From positions 2,232,001-2,296,000 of the forward strand of contig OZ034976.1 of NCBI GenBank assembly GCA_964030785.1: a stretch of DNA of 64,000 nucleotides, read 5' to 3'. This document shows positions 51,311-62,819 of the stretch, piece after piece. The stretch's first letter is position 1. Every line of letters starts with the position of its first letter. The notes beneath the pieces were generated by a model. That model saw only the letters and a list, made by a program, of their open reading frames with translations. It searched no databases and was not told the origin of the DNA. The DNA is from Siderastrea siderea. Taxonomy: Eukaryota > Cnidaria > Anthozoa > Scleractinia > Rhizangiidae. A program made the translations under genes and the position numbers.

Positions 51311-52136
51311 TTCAAGATGACGGATTAACAAACGAAATGCCGCAAAAATTGGAAACGATCACAAAATAATTGAACAACATTTTTATCAGTTCACTTCAAT
51401 TGTCTTTGCAAAGTTGGCCCAACGGGGGAGGAATGCACTTGAACCATGTTTTGGGTGTAGGGGTACCGCTGAGGGCCTGAAACCAGCCTTAAAAACTAAG
51501 TACCAGCCCTGTGTAACACAACACCCTCCATTTAAGGTCCCTGTTTACGACGAACGCAAAATCTTCTTTTACACAATGTTAAAATGTTTTTTAAAGACCG
51601 GCAAACGTCTCTGATCAAGGATTGCTGAATACTGTATCAGCCATATATTAAATAATGACGACAATCGTGCGACCATACCGTGAAGGGTTTACTCGGTGTA
51701 ATAACCTGACAAGATTTTCTTTGTTTGTTAGCTTTTGTTTTGCTGTATGGTATTGTTTAAAATGTTTTGTTTCCTTTGTTTTACGTCATCCGTGAGTTTC
51801 ACAGGTTCTTACACCGAGGTAAAGCCAGGGGTCAATTCAGTAAAACTTTTACACTTGTAATCTACAAGCTGGACACTTGTTTTTACAAGCGCACGCAAAA
51901 ATGAGTTCAATAAACAACGTTAGAAGTCCTTGTTACAAGTGTCCGACTTGTAATTACAGTTGTAGCGCTACACCTGTAGAATTTGGTACTTATCTGATTC
52001 AATAAAACTTTGACAGAAGTCCGACTTGTATTTTTATAATAGCCCAACTTGTAAACTATAAGTGCAAACTACAAGTGGTAAGTCACTTGTAGGCTTTACA
52101 TACGACTTGTAGAAAGCGTATTTCGAAGCATTATTT

Positions 52137-53163
52137 ATGTCCTCGTCGAGCGAAGAAGAACTCGAAGAACTGTTAAGACACAGATTTATTCGGCCACCTA
52201 GAAACTTTGAGGAAAGACGGTTGTTTAACATTGAAAATCCACGTGAATTTCGCGATAAGTATCGTCTTCCTGTCGAAGCGTTCGAGTATTTACTGGCAGA
52301 AGTGGGCCAACAGCTTGAACATAAAACCAAACGAAACAGGGCGCTCACAGCACAACAGCAACTGTTGGTGTTTCTCCACTTCCTTGGCACAAACTCTTTT
52401 TATCATGTTATGCACTCATGTCATGGAATTGCAACTTCTACGGTTTGGAATACAATACACCGTGTCATCCCTGCAATACTGAGTCTAAGGCGAGAGTTAG
52501 TACGTTGGCCAGAACATTACCCCTGAGCATCGCAGCAAAATTTCGGGCCATAGCCGGGTTCCCCTGTGCTGCTGGCTGTGTGGATAGAACCCCCGCCGTT
52601 GTGAATCCCCCATCTGATGTCAATCGACATCATACCAAATCTCTCAATGCGGCTATGGTGTCAGGGCCTGATTACAAGATTTATTTCTGTAGCAGCCGAT
52701 GCCCCGGGAGGTGGCATGACTCACGAGTTCTGAAAGAGAGCAGCTTATGGGAAGCATTTGGGGTTAATGGGAGAAGGCCGTTTGCAGGAGCAGTCATTCT
52801 AGGTGACTCCGCCTACACCTGCAATGACTGGCTGATCCCCCCTTTTAGAGGACACGTGCAGGTGCTCGCCTCAGGTTCAATGAGGCGCACAAGAAAATCA
52901 GAAGCACCATAGAGAGAGCGTACGGCGTGATAAAAAAGAGGTTTTACTCTCTACAAACAGGAATAAGGGTCAGAAGCATGACAACGGCTGCCGAACTTGT
53001 CCAATGTGCAGTTATACTTAACAACATTTGCATTCAATTTAACGATGCTGGCGCTGAACTCCTAGATGACGAAGATCTTCACGTTGAAGATGAGACGGAG
53101 CTTAGGGAGCATGGAGAGGGGCACGAGGGCAGAAGACAGCAACTACTACAATATTTCCTGTGA
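52137..53163 (+). pseudogene. Harbinger transposase (HARBI1-like nuclease), two frameshifts
   Basis: Starts MSSSSEEELEELLRHRF at 52137. The N-terminal helical region (FRDKYRLPVEAFEYLLAEVG, FLHFLGTNSFYHVM) is followed by a one-base frame change near 52520. The DDE_4 catalytic region continues with AGCVDRTPA (first Asp) and ILGDSAYTCNDWLIPP (second Asp). A second frame change near 52855 leads to RFNEAHKKIRSTIERAYGVI (Glu). The final frame ends at 53163 with an acidic tail. With these breaks it should not make active transposase. Confidence 0.85.
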
Positions 53164-53759
53164 ATCAGAGTGGTATATAAAATGACTCTACACAATACCT
53201 GATGAGTTTGAAGAATATTATCCAAAGATAACTTCGAAGAAAAGAGAAGAACGACATCGAGTACCACTGACATTTGTGTATTTCTTATTCTAGGCCGACC
53301 CTAAGGCTGACTTGTTCAAGGCCTTAGAGAGGACTTCACAGTGTAATTTCGTTGTTGTATAAATTGCATAACATCTTATTTCGTGCTTGATTATAAACGG
53401 CAGTTAATAGAGTGGGGGTTCTTTTTCAAAGAAATGCCACCAAAATAAACCACCAAACTCATCAACATAACCTCGCGTAGCTTAACTTTTAAAGCCTGGT
53501 ATTCGATGGTTTACACTTGATCCCATTTACTGTTTAGATCCCGTCTAAATAAAGTAGGGCTAATAACTATCCGAGTATTTTTGCATTATTTCTTCCAAAA
53601 AAATGAAACATTTGAATAATTCTTGTCTCATTAGGCATGATTTCTTAAAGATGTGTTATTATCCAAAAATGTGACTACAGATAGAAAAATCCCGTTAAGA
53701 ACATGAAGGTTCTGTTCTCGCTCATGTTCATGGCCTAAGTTTCTACGAGGAGTAAAAAA

Positions 53760-53917
53760 AAAACGTTTTAGAAGAAATACTAACGCAAGAAAATGATGTT
53801 TCGGCATCTTCCTGTCGCCATTATCAAATGCAAATTATTAGTTTTGAATTTAGACGGCGACAGGATGACGCCGAAACGTCACGTTCTTGCGTTAGTATTT
53901 TCTTCTAAAATTTTTAT
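53760..53917. repeat. Fold-back repeat inside the Harbinger element
   Basis: Imperfect inverted repeat with arms of about 60 bp (53760-53819 and 53855-53917). The left arm reads TTTTAGAAGAAATACTAACG and GATGTTTCGGCATCTTCCTG. The GAAACGTC core recalls the hairpin at 49598-49745. Confidence 0.65.
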
Positions 53918-54091
53918 CGATTTTTTTCTATAATCAGTTAAAAAAACAACAACAACAACAATAACAACAAAATTCGTTTACAAACGTCAATCTACTACAA
54001 AGTGTCATGCCTCAATTCTATTACAACTGGAAAGATTGTTCGTGAAAATTTCAGAGCAAACGCGCTCTTGGGAAAAAACGGAAACTAGCGC

Positions 54092-55041
54092 TTATTCAGA
54101 GTTATCGGTGGTGGACTGAACGTCGATACCCTTTCTAAGCTTTTTAATCTCCAGTTCCAGTTTGGAGCATTCTAGCAGCAACTTCCTTTTCCTAAGGTGT
54201 AATCTGCTACAGCTTTTTGTCCGCTGGCTGCCTTACGACGGGCTCTCCTGTAGGATCCTGATGGCGCAGGCTTGTTTTTCTTCGGCTCAAGTTTCTGTTC
54301 ATCTGGCGCTTGTACAAGAGGTCCGTTATCGTCATCCCCATCATTGTTGGTTTCCAAATACTCATGTACCTCCTGAACGTCCTCGGTATCACTACATACT
54401 GGGCCGTCTACGTTAATAAAATCGTTGGAAAAATTAAAAATCGTGCATTTAATTTTAAGGTTGGGTCATTGTGGCATGAAGAAATGTTTAGCTATTTGAT
54501 GAAATCATTAGTAATCTCATCATGGCTCACCGGTATGCTGCCGTATTTTCATTGCATGTGTTACGTCTTGCTAAGTGCAATTGTTCATTTGTTTTTTAAA
54601 TCAGAAATTAGTAGCTATTAAATTCAAAATAAATAACAAATATGTTACCTTCAGTGTTAGGGGTAGTTCTGATGACTATTTCCTCCCCAAACACAATATC
54701 TGTGTCTTGGACATTGACGGGCTCTACATTGGCGCTCTCTCGGCCAAGAATATCCGGCACCGTCTCATCTAGCTCGGTGAGCTGTCCACTTCCGCCTGCA
54801 CCCGTCTTTTTCGATTCACTAATTTTTTTAAAGTACCTTGTCGAATATTGGCCCAAATGACATCTCTAAGCTTTGAAACGCTGTCGACATCGGCTCCAAC
54901 ACCATTCATTTGATTCCGAATGGTCTCCCAAGCGTCTTGTTTTGCTTTTTTAGTCACAGTTGCTGAGAATGGTGCCATAATTATTGCCTTTTTGTCTCTT
55001 ACGAGCTGCACTAACATTAGTTTCTGCTGTTTTGACAACAT
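54092..55041 (-). CDS. Harbinger Myb/SANT-like DNA-binding protein (probably spliced, frameshifted)
   Basis: The first part (ATG at 55041, MLSKQQKLMLVQLVRDKKAI) is a Myb/SANT-like trihelix with WETIRNQMN and LRDVIWANIR, as in the partner protein of Harbinger transposases and NAIF1. A one-base shift near 54840 leads to an acidic stretch ending at a donor-like GAAG|GTAACA near 54650. A further exon at about 54092-54400 encodes a Lys/Arg-rich and coiled-coil C-terminus (LLLECSKLELEIKKLRKG) ending at 54092-54094. The partner is expected to carry the transposase to the nucleus and DNA. Confidence 0.65.
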
Positions 55042-55079
55042 GAAGGCCGGAAATTTTGAGCGCGCGGATTTAAAATCAA

Positions 55080-55530
55080 CCTCGTGCGATTGGAAGTTAC
55101 ACCTGTAGTCTACAAGCGTATTCTGGTTGTGCTACAATTGTGAAGCTACAATTGTAGCTTACACTTGTATCATGACCCGGACTACACGTGTGAATTCCAG
55201 AGTAGAAAATTCTTTTATTGAATTCTTGAATTTACAAGTTGGACTTTACACGTGCATTTTACACGTGTAAAAACTACAAGTGTAATTTTTTTATTGCATT
55301 GACCCCAGATATTCAATTTTGCATTTGTAAAAATACACGTGCATTCAAGCGGAGTCTACAGTTGTAAGGCTACAATTGTAATTTACACTTGTATCCTAAC
55401 TTGGGATACATGTGTAACTTCCAGTGTGGAAAATTCTTTTATTGAATCCTTGTATTTACAATTCCGACTTTACACGTGTAAAAACTACAAGACAGAAGTG
55501 TAATTTCTTTATTAAATTGACTCCTGGTTA
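55080..55530. repeat. Duplicated right-end sequence of Harbinger element
   Basis: Two diverged tandem copies of about 220 bp (about 55085-55306 and 55310-55528). Each has CTACAATTGTA, TTACACTTGTAT, a GGAAAATTCTTTTATTGAAT(T/C)C core and a TTGAC(C/T)C end. The second copy also ends with a CTG. Confidence 0.7.
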
Positions 55531-56860
55531 GCTCTACCCGCTGCAAAAAAGTTGTCTGTTCTTCCTTCCATGAATTTTCATGTAGATTACCTAGGGCGCT
55601 TTCCATTCGACCAAAAATTTCAGTTTGATTAAAAATTTCTCCAACTTGTTAGGTGTCATAGTCTTATGAGCCGTGGCATATCGAGCAAATCTTTCTACTC
55701 CAATTGTCAAATTTCTTTCAACATTCTGGCCACAATATTCTCTTAAGAGCGACTTCCAGTAAAAATCAAGCAAAATCTCAACTTCGCGGCGGTAGTTGAA
55801 AAATAGATTTATTTCGTATTATTTACCAGCGCTAAGCAAGTTTATAGTACTGATTTTCAAGATTAATTTCCTGTGATTTTGACCTGTCGAACCCGAGAAT
55901 CGATTTCCTCGCTTTTATCAAAAATTAAGCGCTTCTGGGGAAAACGAGCCACATCAGGTTTCTAGTTTTACCAATACCCATTTATGTGCAAAATATGAAA
56001 AAAAAATCTATTTTTGACTTCTGTCACCGAATGCTCGATGTTTACTGAAAGTCGCTCTTGAAAGTCATCGTGTTAAAAATTTGTCAGCTAACTTCATTAC
56101 ATTCCTTCTATTCTTTAAGCGGCATTCAACAATTTAAAGCGCAGCAATAGGCTCGTGAATTCTTTTGTTTGGTCACGTGCCCTTCAGCTCAAAAGTGTTT
56201 ATTCAATCAATCAATCAATCAATCAGAAAAGGAGAAAAATAAGTTGTTAACAGTCATGCAGGCAGATGTGTATAAACGTTCAAGACTTAACGTACTACCA
56301 GACGCACTCCCTTAGAACGGCTACTGCGACATTTGGCCCAAATAACAGGAATTTGATACTGATTTCTGCATTTTTGTTTGGAAAAGCTCACATCACTCTT
56401 GAAGACGCACCATTCGTCATCTAAGGTGAGTTTCTCTTTACCTTGATCGTAACAGACTGTGAAGTAAACACCAAACAATTAAAAAAAATCCAAGTACAGA
56501 AAAAAAAAAACCTAAACAAAACTGCACTACAGTGATGTGCTGATCAATGCTAATTGAAAAATTCAACTTTATCTATCCACATACTCAATCGAGGTTTGAC
56601 TATAAGATATTTAGTCTCAAAGCTAAGGGAACGTGAAAAGCAAGCGCCCCTTAAGTAAGTTTAAAGGCAAATCATTTCGAAAAAGGTTCTAAAGAGAAGG
56701 ACAATATTCGAGGAAATAGGCAGTTTCAAAATATTCATGATTCATACATGAAATCAGGAACAAGTGGTTCTTGAGTGGAGATCGGCATCTCTTTAAGGTG
56801 ACAAGAATTTATCATTCTAGTGAACAAAAAATGGCAAAATTTGAAAACGGTGGCATCTAA
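55531..56860. other. Intergenic stretch without gene
   Basis: Contains an (AATC)n microsatellite at about 56200-56224. Short ORFs only. Confidence 0.4.
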
Positions 56861-57806
56861 TGTCGCGTTTACACTTGAGCGTTTACCGAGGTAAACATTT
56901 ACTGACTAAACCTTGGTACATTTGTACAGTGTTTATACTGGATCAAATAACCGAGGTAAACCTGTCATCACTCACGATCACGATCACGATCAAATCGAAT
57001 TGGCGGCAAATTCTAAAATCCATGCGTATAATGCCCGCGTTTATAAGAGAAGCTGTGGCTCTTGTAGTCCTCGCGTTTAATTTTCTTGTTCTTGAGCTGC
57101 AAACTCAGGTCTCAAGATTTCAGCGGCTCTTACTTTTGCAGCACCTCAAGAAGTCGAGGCGAAAGCGATTGATTTTGCTTCAAATTGCTCTTCGAAAGAC
57201 AAGGCGCGCAAGACGTGCGTGGTCGTGGCCGAGAAACCAATACTGGTTTGAATCCCTTTTAGACGGAAATTTCGTTGAAGATTGGTGGAAAGAGAACTTT
57301 AGAATATCTAGACGTACGTTCGATTACATTGTCCGAGTGGTTGGTCCGGATTTGGAAAATAAGGACACAAGATTGCGTAAATGTATTCCGGCCGGGTAAA
57401 CAAGCGAGTGGCTGTTGCATTGTGGCGATTGGCGATTTTAACTTTACCTCTCGAGTTGTTCGTCGTTGTGAGGATTTATGTGTTTGTTTTTTGCCATGAC
57501 TCGTAGATCAAAAACAAACGTGAAAACAAAGTCGCGAAAACGTGCTCGAATGAGACTGACGCAATCTGGACACCACGGGATGTGAAATACTATGCGACCG
57601 CAAGCGGATATATCTGTCATCTCGACCTTGGTTACCGACCTAAACCATGCCTGATCACAGGGGTAATCGAACTTTTACCTTGGTTAACTTTCTATTGTCT
57701 CAGGCGGCATTTACCATGGTATCAGTTGGTGTTTACACACGCAAAATATTTACCTAGGTTAGTAAACTCCAATACCTTGGTAAAACGCTCAAATGTAAAC
57801 ACAGCA
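56861..57806. mobile_element. Second Harbinger-type element, internally deleted
   Basis: Imperfect terminal repeats: TGTCGCGTTTACACTTGAGCG at the left, and at the right the inverse complement TGCTGTGTTTACATTTGAGCG. Internally it keeps the N-terminal part of a Harbinger transposase but no DDE core. Confidence 0.7.
57000..57470 (+). pseudogene. N-terminal remnant of a Harbinger transposase
   Basis: The stretch with RNQYWFESLLDGNFVEDWWK and FRISRRTFDYIVRVVGPDLE is followed, after a frame change near 57395, by KRVAVALWRLA. This is the typical N-terminal region of PIF/Harbinger transposases. The catalytic domain is missing before the right end. Confidence 0.7.
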
Positions 57807-59212
57807 TATAACTGTTTGGGACGATATAAGAGGCATCAGTTAAGACAAATTTTTGTTCACTAGTTAGTCTTACGTTTTCTGCGTTTCAGAACTATTGTAA
57901 CATTGTTTTTGTTTTATTTATCAGCGCAATCTCAGTTGGCACGGAAAAAAACCAAACATCACTAATTGCAAACACGCAGGAAGCGATACTGCTAATCGTG
58001 GCGGATGCAAGACAAAAAAAGAGAGAATAAACGACTGCATACAAAATATCAATCTACAAACTATGGAAGCAATCTAGTGTGTAGCATTGTTATCGTGACA
58101 AGTTTCATTTAGTTTACATTGATAATGGTGTACGAGATAACAGCATTCTATAAAAACACCGCTACCATTAAACTGCAAAGCTCGTAATTTAATCTGAGAG
58201 ACTCCAACGAAGTCATTTTCAGTCTTCAAGATTCTAAGAAGCAATTTCTTTGTCGTTGAAATAAATACACTTGCTCCCATTGATGCATTATACCGCAAAA
58301 AATGGGAGAGGTAAGTTTAAGTAATTTTAGTTACCCAAATCAGTAGCAAGTTCGCTAATTGATTTTTGGGAAATCTTTGATAAACAACAATTGTGAAAAT
58401 TTATCTGGCTTCAAAAAGAATGAATTAAAGTCTATAAAAAAAAATTCAAGCATCTGAGGGCTAATGAAAAATGTGTTTTCGAAAAAAGGTTAAGTCTTGA
58501 AAAATATGTTATACAATCTTTGCAATAATGTCGTGCAGTTTTATCGCGGGAGAGCTCACACGAGAGTTCGTTTTACACGCCAAAGGGTGAAAGAGTGTTT
58601 CTTTGTTAATTTCTCTTTTCTTTTGTTTTTTGTTTTGTTTGTTTGTTTTTACCAACAAGCTAATTTACCTACGTTCGACTTCTGGATATTTAATTCTTGG
58701 TGGAGGTTTTTCTAGAAAACGTGTTGATTTTTTTAAAGTAATGACTCACTGCCTGAAACTTCAATTCCTTGGTAACCAGTAAGCTTTACGTTAATTAAAG
58801 AATCAATTTCCACAACGGTGTGCCTAAGCCTCTTTAAGTTCTTTATCACCAGGACGTTTAATAACTGATATATCTCCCAGCTGAAACTAAAGCGTATTTG
58901 TCTATTTGTTGTATGTTTTGAAACAACAACAGGAAAGCTTCTATTTGCACCATAGGAGGACTAAATTTAACTTGAGATGAAAAATTAAAATTCCTTGAGC
59001 GGTCAGGGCCAGAATATGTTCATAGTCTTAAACAATTTATATTCTTCATATCAAGTCCCATATCACAAAATTCACGAAAATAAAATACATTTTAATCATT
59101 GGTGCACTGTTAGAAGTGTGGTTGCAGTGTTAAAAGTGAAAACTAATTTTAATACATAGTGTTTACTTTATTTCGCAGATGCTTTCGATATCCAGCACGA
59201 AATTCTAACTAC
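57807..59212. other. Region upstream of fibrinogen-like gene
   Basis: No gene recognised. A T/G-rich (TTTGTTTG)n-like tract lies near 58616-58650. An acceptor-like TTTATTTCGCAG at about 59167-59178 suggests a 5' non-coding exon farther upstream. Confidence 0.4.
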
Positions 59213-59554
59213 ATGGAAATTAGCATCTGGTTTCTTGCATTATACCTCCCGTTGGGACAATCTCCCGCCTCTGCTGAAAGAATCTGTCAAAATTTCAACT
59301 TTCTTATAGACAAGAACGTTGTTCCCAACCACGCCCTTGAAGGTCACGTGTTTAAAAACTCGACAGTGGGTAAAGTCACCCATTGTCACATGATGTGCAG
59401 AGATGATTGTCGCTGTATCTCTATGAACTACATGCACAACAAACAGCGAGACAACTGTGAATTGAACGAGGTAAATAAAGAGATGAAACCAGCAGCACTG
59501 AAATACAAACCTGGAGCAAGTTATTATGATTTAGTGCGAGAGTACAAAGTTGAG
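59213..59554 (+). CDS. Secreted PAN/EGF/fibrinogen-like protein, exon 1
   Basis: The ATG at 59213 (MEISIWFLALYLPLGQSPASA) begins with a clear signal peptide. A PAN/apple-type module follows, with cysteines in CQNFNF, HCHMMCRDDCRCISMNY and NCELNE. The exon ends at a donor GAG|GTGAGT (GT at 59555-59556) after exactly 114 codons. An acceptor-like site about 35 nt upstream of the ATG implies an upstream non-coding exon. Such proteins are extracellular and expanded in anthozoans. Confidence 0.75.
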
Positions 59555-59993
59555 GTGAGTGCTGGCAGTTTTTTTCTGGATTAAACTTGGATCAGCGGCA
59601 GACTAACCGTTAAGTTTGTTTTCAAATAAAATTCCTTCCTCGTGATAGTCTCCACAGTCTTCGTCAATCAATAAAAAATGATTAAAGAGGAAAGAGAGAA
59701 CAATATTTTTGGTGTCTTGCAACAAATGTAGAATCCCACCTGCGAACTAACGTAATTCGTTTAAAAGAAATGAAAGTCTCCCCTTACTAAAGGAAGAAAG
59801 TTTCAGTCCTGTTATAACTCCACCCTACCCCCCCCCCCCCCGTCCAAATTCATGCTATTCCAAAATTTTAACTCATTTAAAATACATCCGACGTCAAAAT
59901 CTTAAAGAAAACTACGGGCAGGTAATATAATATGATAGTAACCGACCAGAGATAACATTGATCTACAAAATATTTTTTGTCTATAAATGCCAG

Positions 59994-60803
59994 GGACGAA
60001 GCTTTGTTCAAGGACAAGATCAATGTGTCAACAGGTGTTGCCAAACCAATCCATGTCTCCAGGGAGGGACCTGTGAGGAGATATGTGACCCCACCACTGT
60101 GAGGTTCAACTGTACTTGCCCTGCTGATTACACTGGTCAGCGATGCGACAAAATAAAACATCCTCGGAGCTGCAAGGATCTGGCAATAAATGGCGCCAAA
60201 ATATCTGGAATGCACTTCCTGTACGATTCGCAAAACAACCTTTTTCCGGTCTACTGCGACTTTGATTCCGAAGCTGGTTATGTTTGGACGCTAATACAAT
60301 CTTTCGTGCTCGTCAACAACAACCAATTCACGACTTATAGGTTTGGCGATAACCTTCCTGTCAATGAAGATGATGGAGTCATAAACTGGAATGCTTATCG
60401 ATTGTCTCTGTCCCGCATGCAGTCAATTGTTGACGCGTCAACTCACTTAAGAGCAACTTGCAACTTCCCGGTTGAAGGTCTCGTGCACACCGACTACGCG
60501 CGCGCAAAATTGGAAGGTCATGATCTGTTTGGTCAGTGGTCAGCCAAATGCCGCGCATATGAGTATGTTAACATACGGGGAATTGAGTGCCAGGAATGCT
60601 CTGTGGGAACGTGGCAATTATATGCGTGGCACATCAACAGCTATGAGAGTTCTTCAAGAGGCTGTCAGTTTGATGGCACAAATGGAGCTGCATCCCATGA
60701 ACAGAACTTTGGTAGGTACGATTACACAAACCCTGCATTTCGGTGCACAGCCAGTCAAGACTCATCTACTCAACACTGGATTGGAAGCAAGTTCTCCGGT
60801 TAG
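59994..60803 (+). CDS. Secreted PAN/EGF/fibrinogen-like protein, last exon
   Basis: The acceptor AAATGCCAG at 59985-59993 is in phase with exon 1. It encodes an EGF-like module (CCQTNPCLQGGTCEEICD, then CTCPADYTGQRCD) and then the start of a fibrinogen-related domain (SCKDLAINGAKISGMHFLYD, VYCDFDSEAGYVWTLIQS). A Cys-containing C-terminal region ends QHWIGSKFSG at 60803. The usual calcium-binding and polymerisation motifs of full fibrinogen C-terminal domains are not seen. The protein totals 383 aa. It probably functions as an extracellular recognition or adhesion protein. A pseudogene copy lies at 50968-51310. Confidence 0.78.
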   Translation, partial: GRSFVQGQDQCVNRCCQTNPCLQGGTCEEICDPTTVRFNCTCPADYTGQRCDKIKHPRSCKDLAINGAKISGMHFLYDSQNNLFPVYCDFDSEAGYVWTLIQSFVLVNNNQFTTYRFGDNLPVNEDDGVINWNAYRLSLSRMQSIVDASTHLRATCNFPVEGLVHTDYARAKLEGHDLFGQWSAKCRAYEYVNIRGIECQECSVGTWQLYAWHINSYESSSRGCQFDGTNGAASHEQNFGRYDYTNPAFRCTASQDSSTQHWIGSKFSG

Positions 60804-62280
60804 GGCTCTGCTCTACATGCTAAAAAAAAGTTTTCTGTTACCTCTGACTTGAACGTTCTTAAAGATTACGTAAAGAACATTTTAACATAACAACGAAGAT
60901 ATTATTGGGTAAAACATTGTAATATTTACACAATAATTATAGTAGTAGTAAGTAACCTATCCGTCTAACTAGACAATGGTGTGCGTCTGTTAAGTCACTC
61001 AGCCGAGTTGAGGTTGTCTTAGGTAACGTGGCTGTTGAGGTCGCCAATGTCGATGCTGATCTGACAAGTGTTACAGACGTTTTTAGGGTATTTTTAATAT
61101 AATCAGCACAGCTAGTGGCGTCAAAGTAACAATCAAATTACTTGAGGTTGGTTAGTTAAGTTGGGGTGGAAGTTACAATCTTTTATTTATTGGTGCATAC
61201 GAGTAAGCGTCTCCCAAACATTTAAGATGTGTCATTCAATTGGAAATAAGTTAGTGAAAGTGTGTCAAGCAGAGTCCCATTTAGTCACGTGCTCGTGCGT
61301 TGAATCTGGTCACGTGGCTGTAGCGTCTGTGTGATAAAAGATGCTGAGACGAGACCTTAAACAACCACTATCGCAACTAAGGCGGCAATGTAAAACGTCA
61401 AAAAAAGTAAAGGTGTAAATACAGTGTTTAAGTTCAGTACGTAAAGAAAGTTAGAACCTTCACCTTCGTGTGTTTACCTGCACGTTCTCCACAAAACTTT
61501 GACTCTGTTCATTTCACGTTGGAATTTTGTATCTGACAGCTAAGAAGTGGACAAGAATGCCAAAACACGTTAAGAGTTCTGCTCATTACACGTTTTGTTT
61601 AGCGACGTTCACGTTGCCTTCGCCGTTGCCGCTGCTCATCGTGTTCCTGCATTTGAGAAATTAGAACTGAACCAGGTCTGGGCTCTGTCAACAAACTCAA
61701 AGCACTTTCACTGCCTTCACTGATCTGACTGTCAGTGTGATACGTATAAGAACCCACTGACTGCTGTTCGAAAAGAGTAGGGAACGTATACCCCGCCGGT
61801 GTGGTGAACCTTTGATGAATTGGGTGCGTGATTAAGGGGTTGATGTCAATTTATCCCCTCACTGGTTAAATTACTGGTTAAAATGTCGCTTTGAATACTG
61901 GTTAAAATGTCGTTTTGAATAAACATCCGCTCTACACATGTTTTTAACTACAGAAGCTTTTTACTCCAATCTGCTCCCTGGTGCACCTTGCTAAGATTTT
62001 TGTGAAATACTTCGGAAGGTCGATGGAAGAATTTTTCCAGGCTGCCAGTTGCTGTGAACAATTTTTTCCGCATTTTTTTCCCTTACGTGATTTTTTGGTA
62101 CTTCTCCTTGATCCCCCCCCCCCCCCACACCCACCTCCATACTTTTCGTAATGGTCCGTCCCTAACGGATCTCGTTTTTATTCTCACTGAATGTCCACCT
62201 ACCCTTTATCCGATCGTTTGTTGGGGAGGTTCGTTTCGTGACCAACAAAACGAACCTTAGCTTTTTGGTAGGATCAGAGG
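60804..62280. other. Intergenic stretch without gene
   Basis: A short tandem repeat (ACTGGTTAAAATGTCGNTTTGAATA twice) lies at about 61870-61920 and a C-tract at 62116-62128. Nothing else is recognised. Confidence 0.4.
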
Positions 62281-62740
62281 CTAGTTAAAGAGCGGATGAG
62301 CTCTATGAGCCAACAGCCATCCATCACAGTCTTGCGGCCACAGTCTTGCGCCCACCAGCGGTGACACAGACATTACTTCGTCGATGGCCAAAGCATTTAA
62401 TTTATTTGAATGAACAGAATTTCCAAGCATCGCTGTCCGACGTTCGATTTTGTTCCATACTTCTGGGGAGCCAAAGACCACAGAAACCTTTCCCTTTTCA
62501 ATCAATGTCGCCTTCTTTTCAGTACAAGAGCTAATGCTCGCAGCCGTTACTTCTTTTCTTCTCAAATACGCCACTTGATCGTTCACTAGACTAAGCAATT
62601 GCAATGGAGACACAACAACACAGATGTGGCTTTGTTGTTTTTCTATATGGTCAATGACTAAAGGCAAAGCTTTAATATCAGAGATTTTCCTAAGCCAGTC
62701 GGCAAATTACAGCCATGCTCCGTCACGCGTGAACAGGATT
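62281..62740 (-). pseudogene. RecQ-like DNA helicase fragment
   Basis: On the minus strand a Walker A-like PTGLGKS (about 62683-62703) is followed, after a frame change, by VVVSPLQLLSLVNDQVAYLR (motif Ia type). The conserved KGKVSVVFGSPEVW and LNALAIDEVMSV (motif II, DEVM in place of DEAH/DEVH) come next. These are the first motifs of RecQ/Bloom-type helicases. The frame stops soon after, at 62281, and no downstream motifs are seen. It may be one decayed exon of a helicase gene or a transposon-borne RecQ relic. Confidence 0.6.
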
Positions 62741-62819
62741 TTTGAAAATTTGAACGGAGTTTTCAAGTTAACGCGTCGGTTTTGTAATTTTTCCCGAGAT
62801 TCGGAATTCTCGTGAGAAT

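Larger units (their letters stand above)
51829..55305. mobile_element. PIF/Harbinger DNA transposon, degenerate
   Basis: The left end GGGTCAATTCAGTAAAAC and right end (inverse complement GGGTCAATGCAATAAAAA) form terminal repeats, followed by subterminal ACAAGTGTA/TACACTTGTA words. CAG flanks both ends (51826-51828 and 55306-55308), a candidate 3-bp target duplication. It encodes the two Harbinger proteins, a DDE transposase (plus strand) and a Myb/SANT-like protein (minus strand). A second, tandem right-end-like copy continues to about 55528. Confidence 0.85.

Noticed and set aside
61200..61900. Possible LTR or solo-LTR
   Set aside because: No matching second repeat, no TG...CA boundary with target duplication and no primer-binding site were seen.
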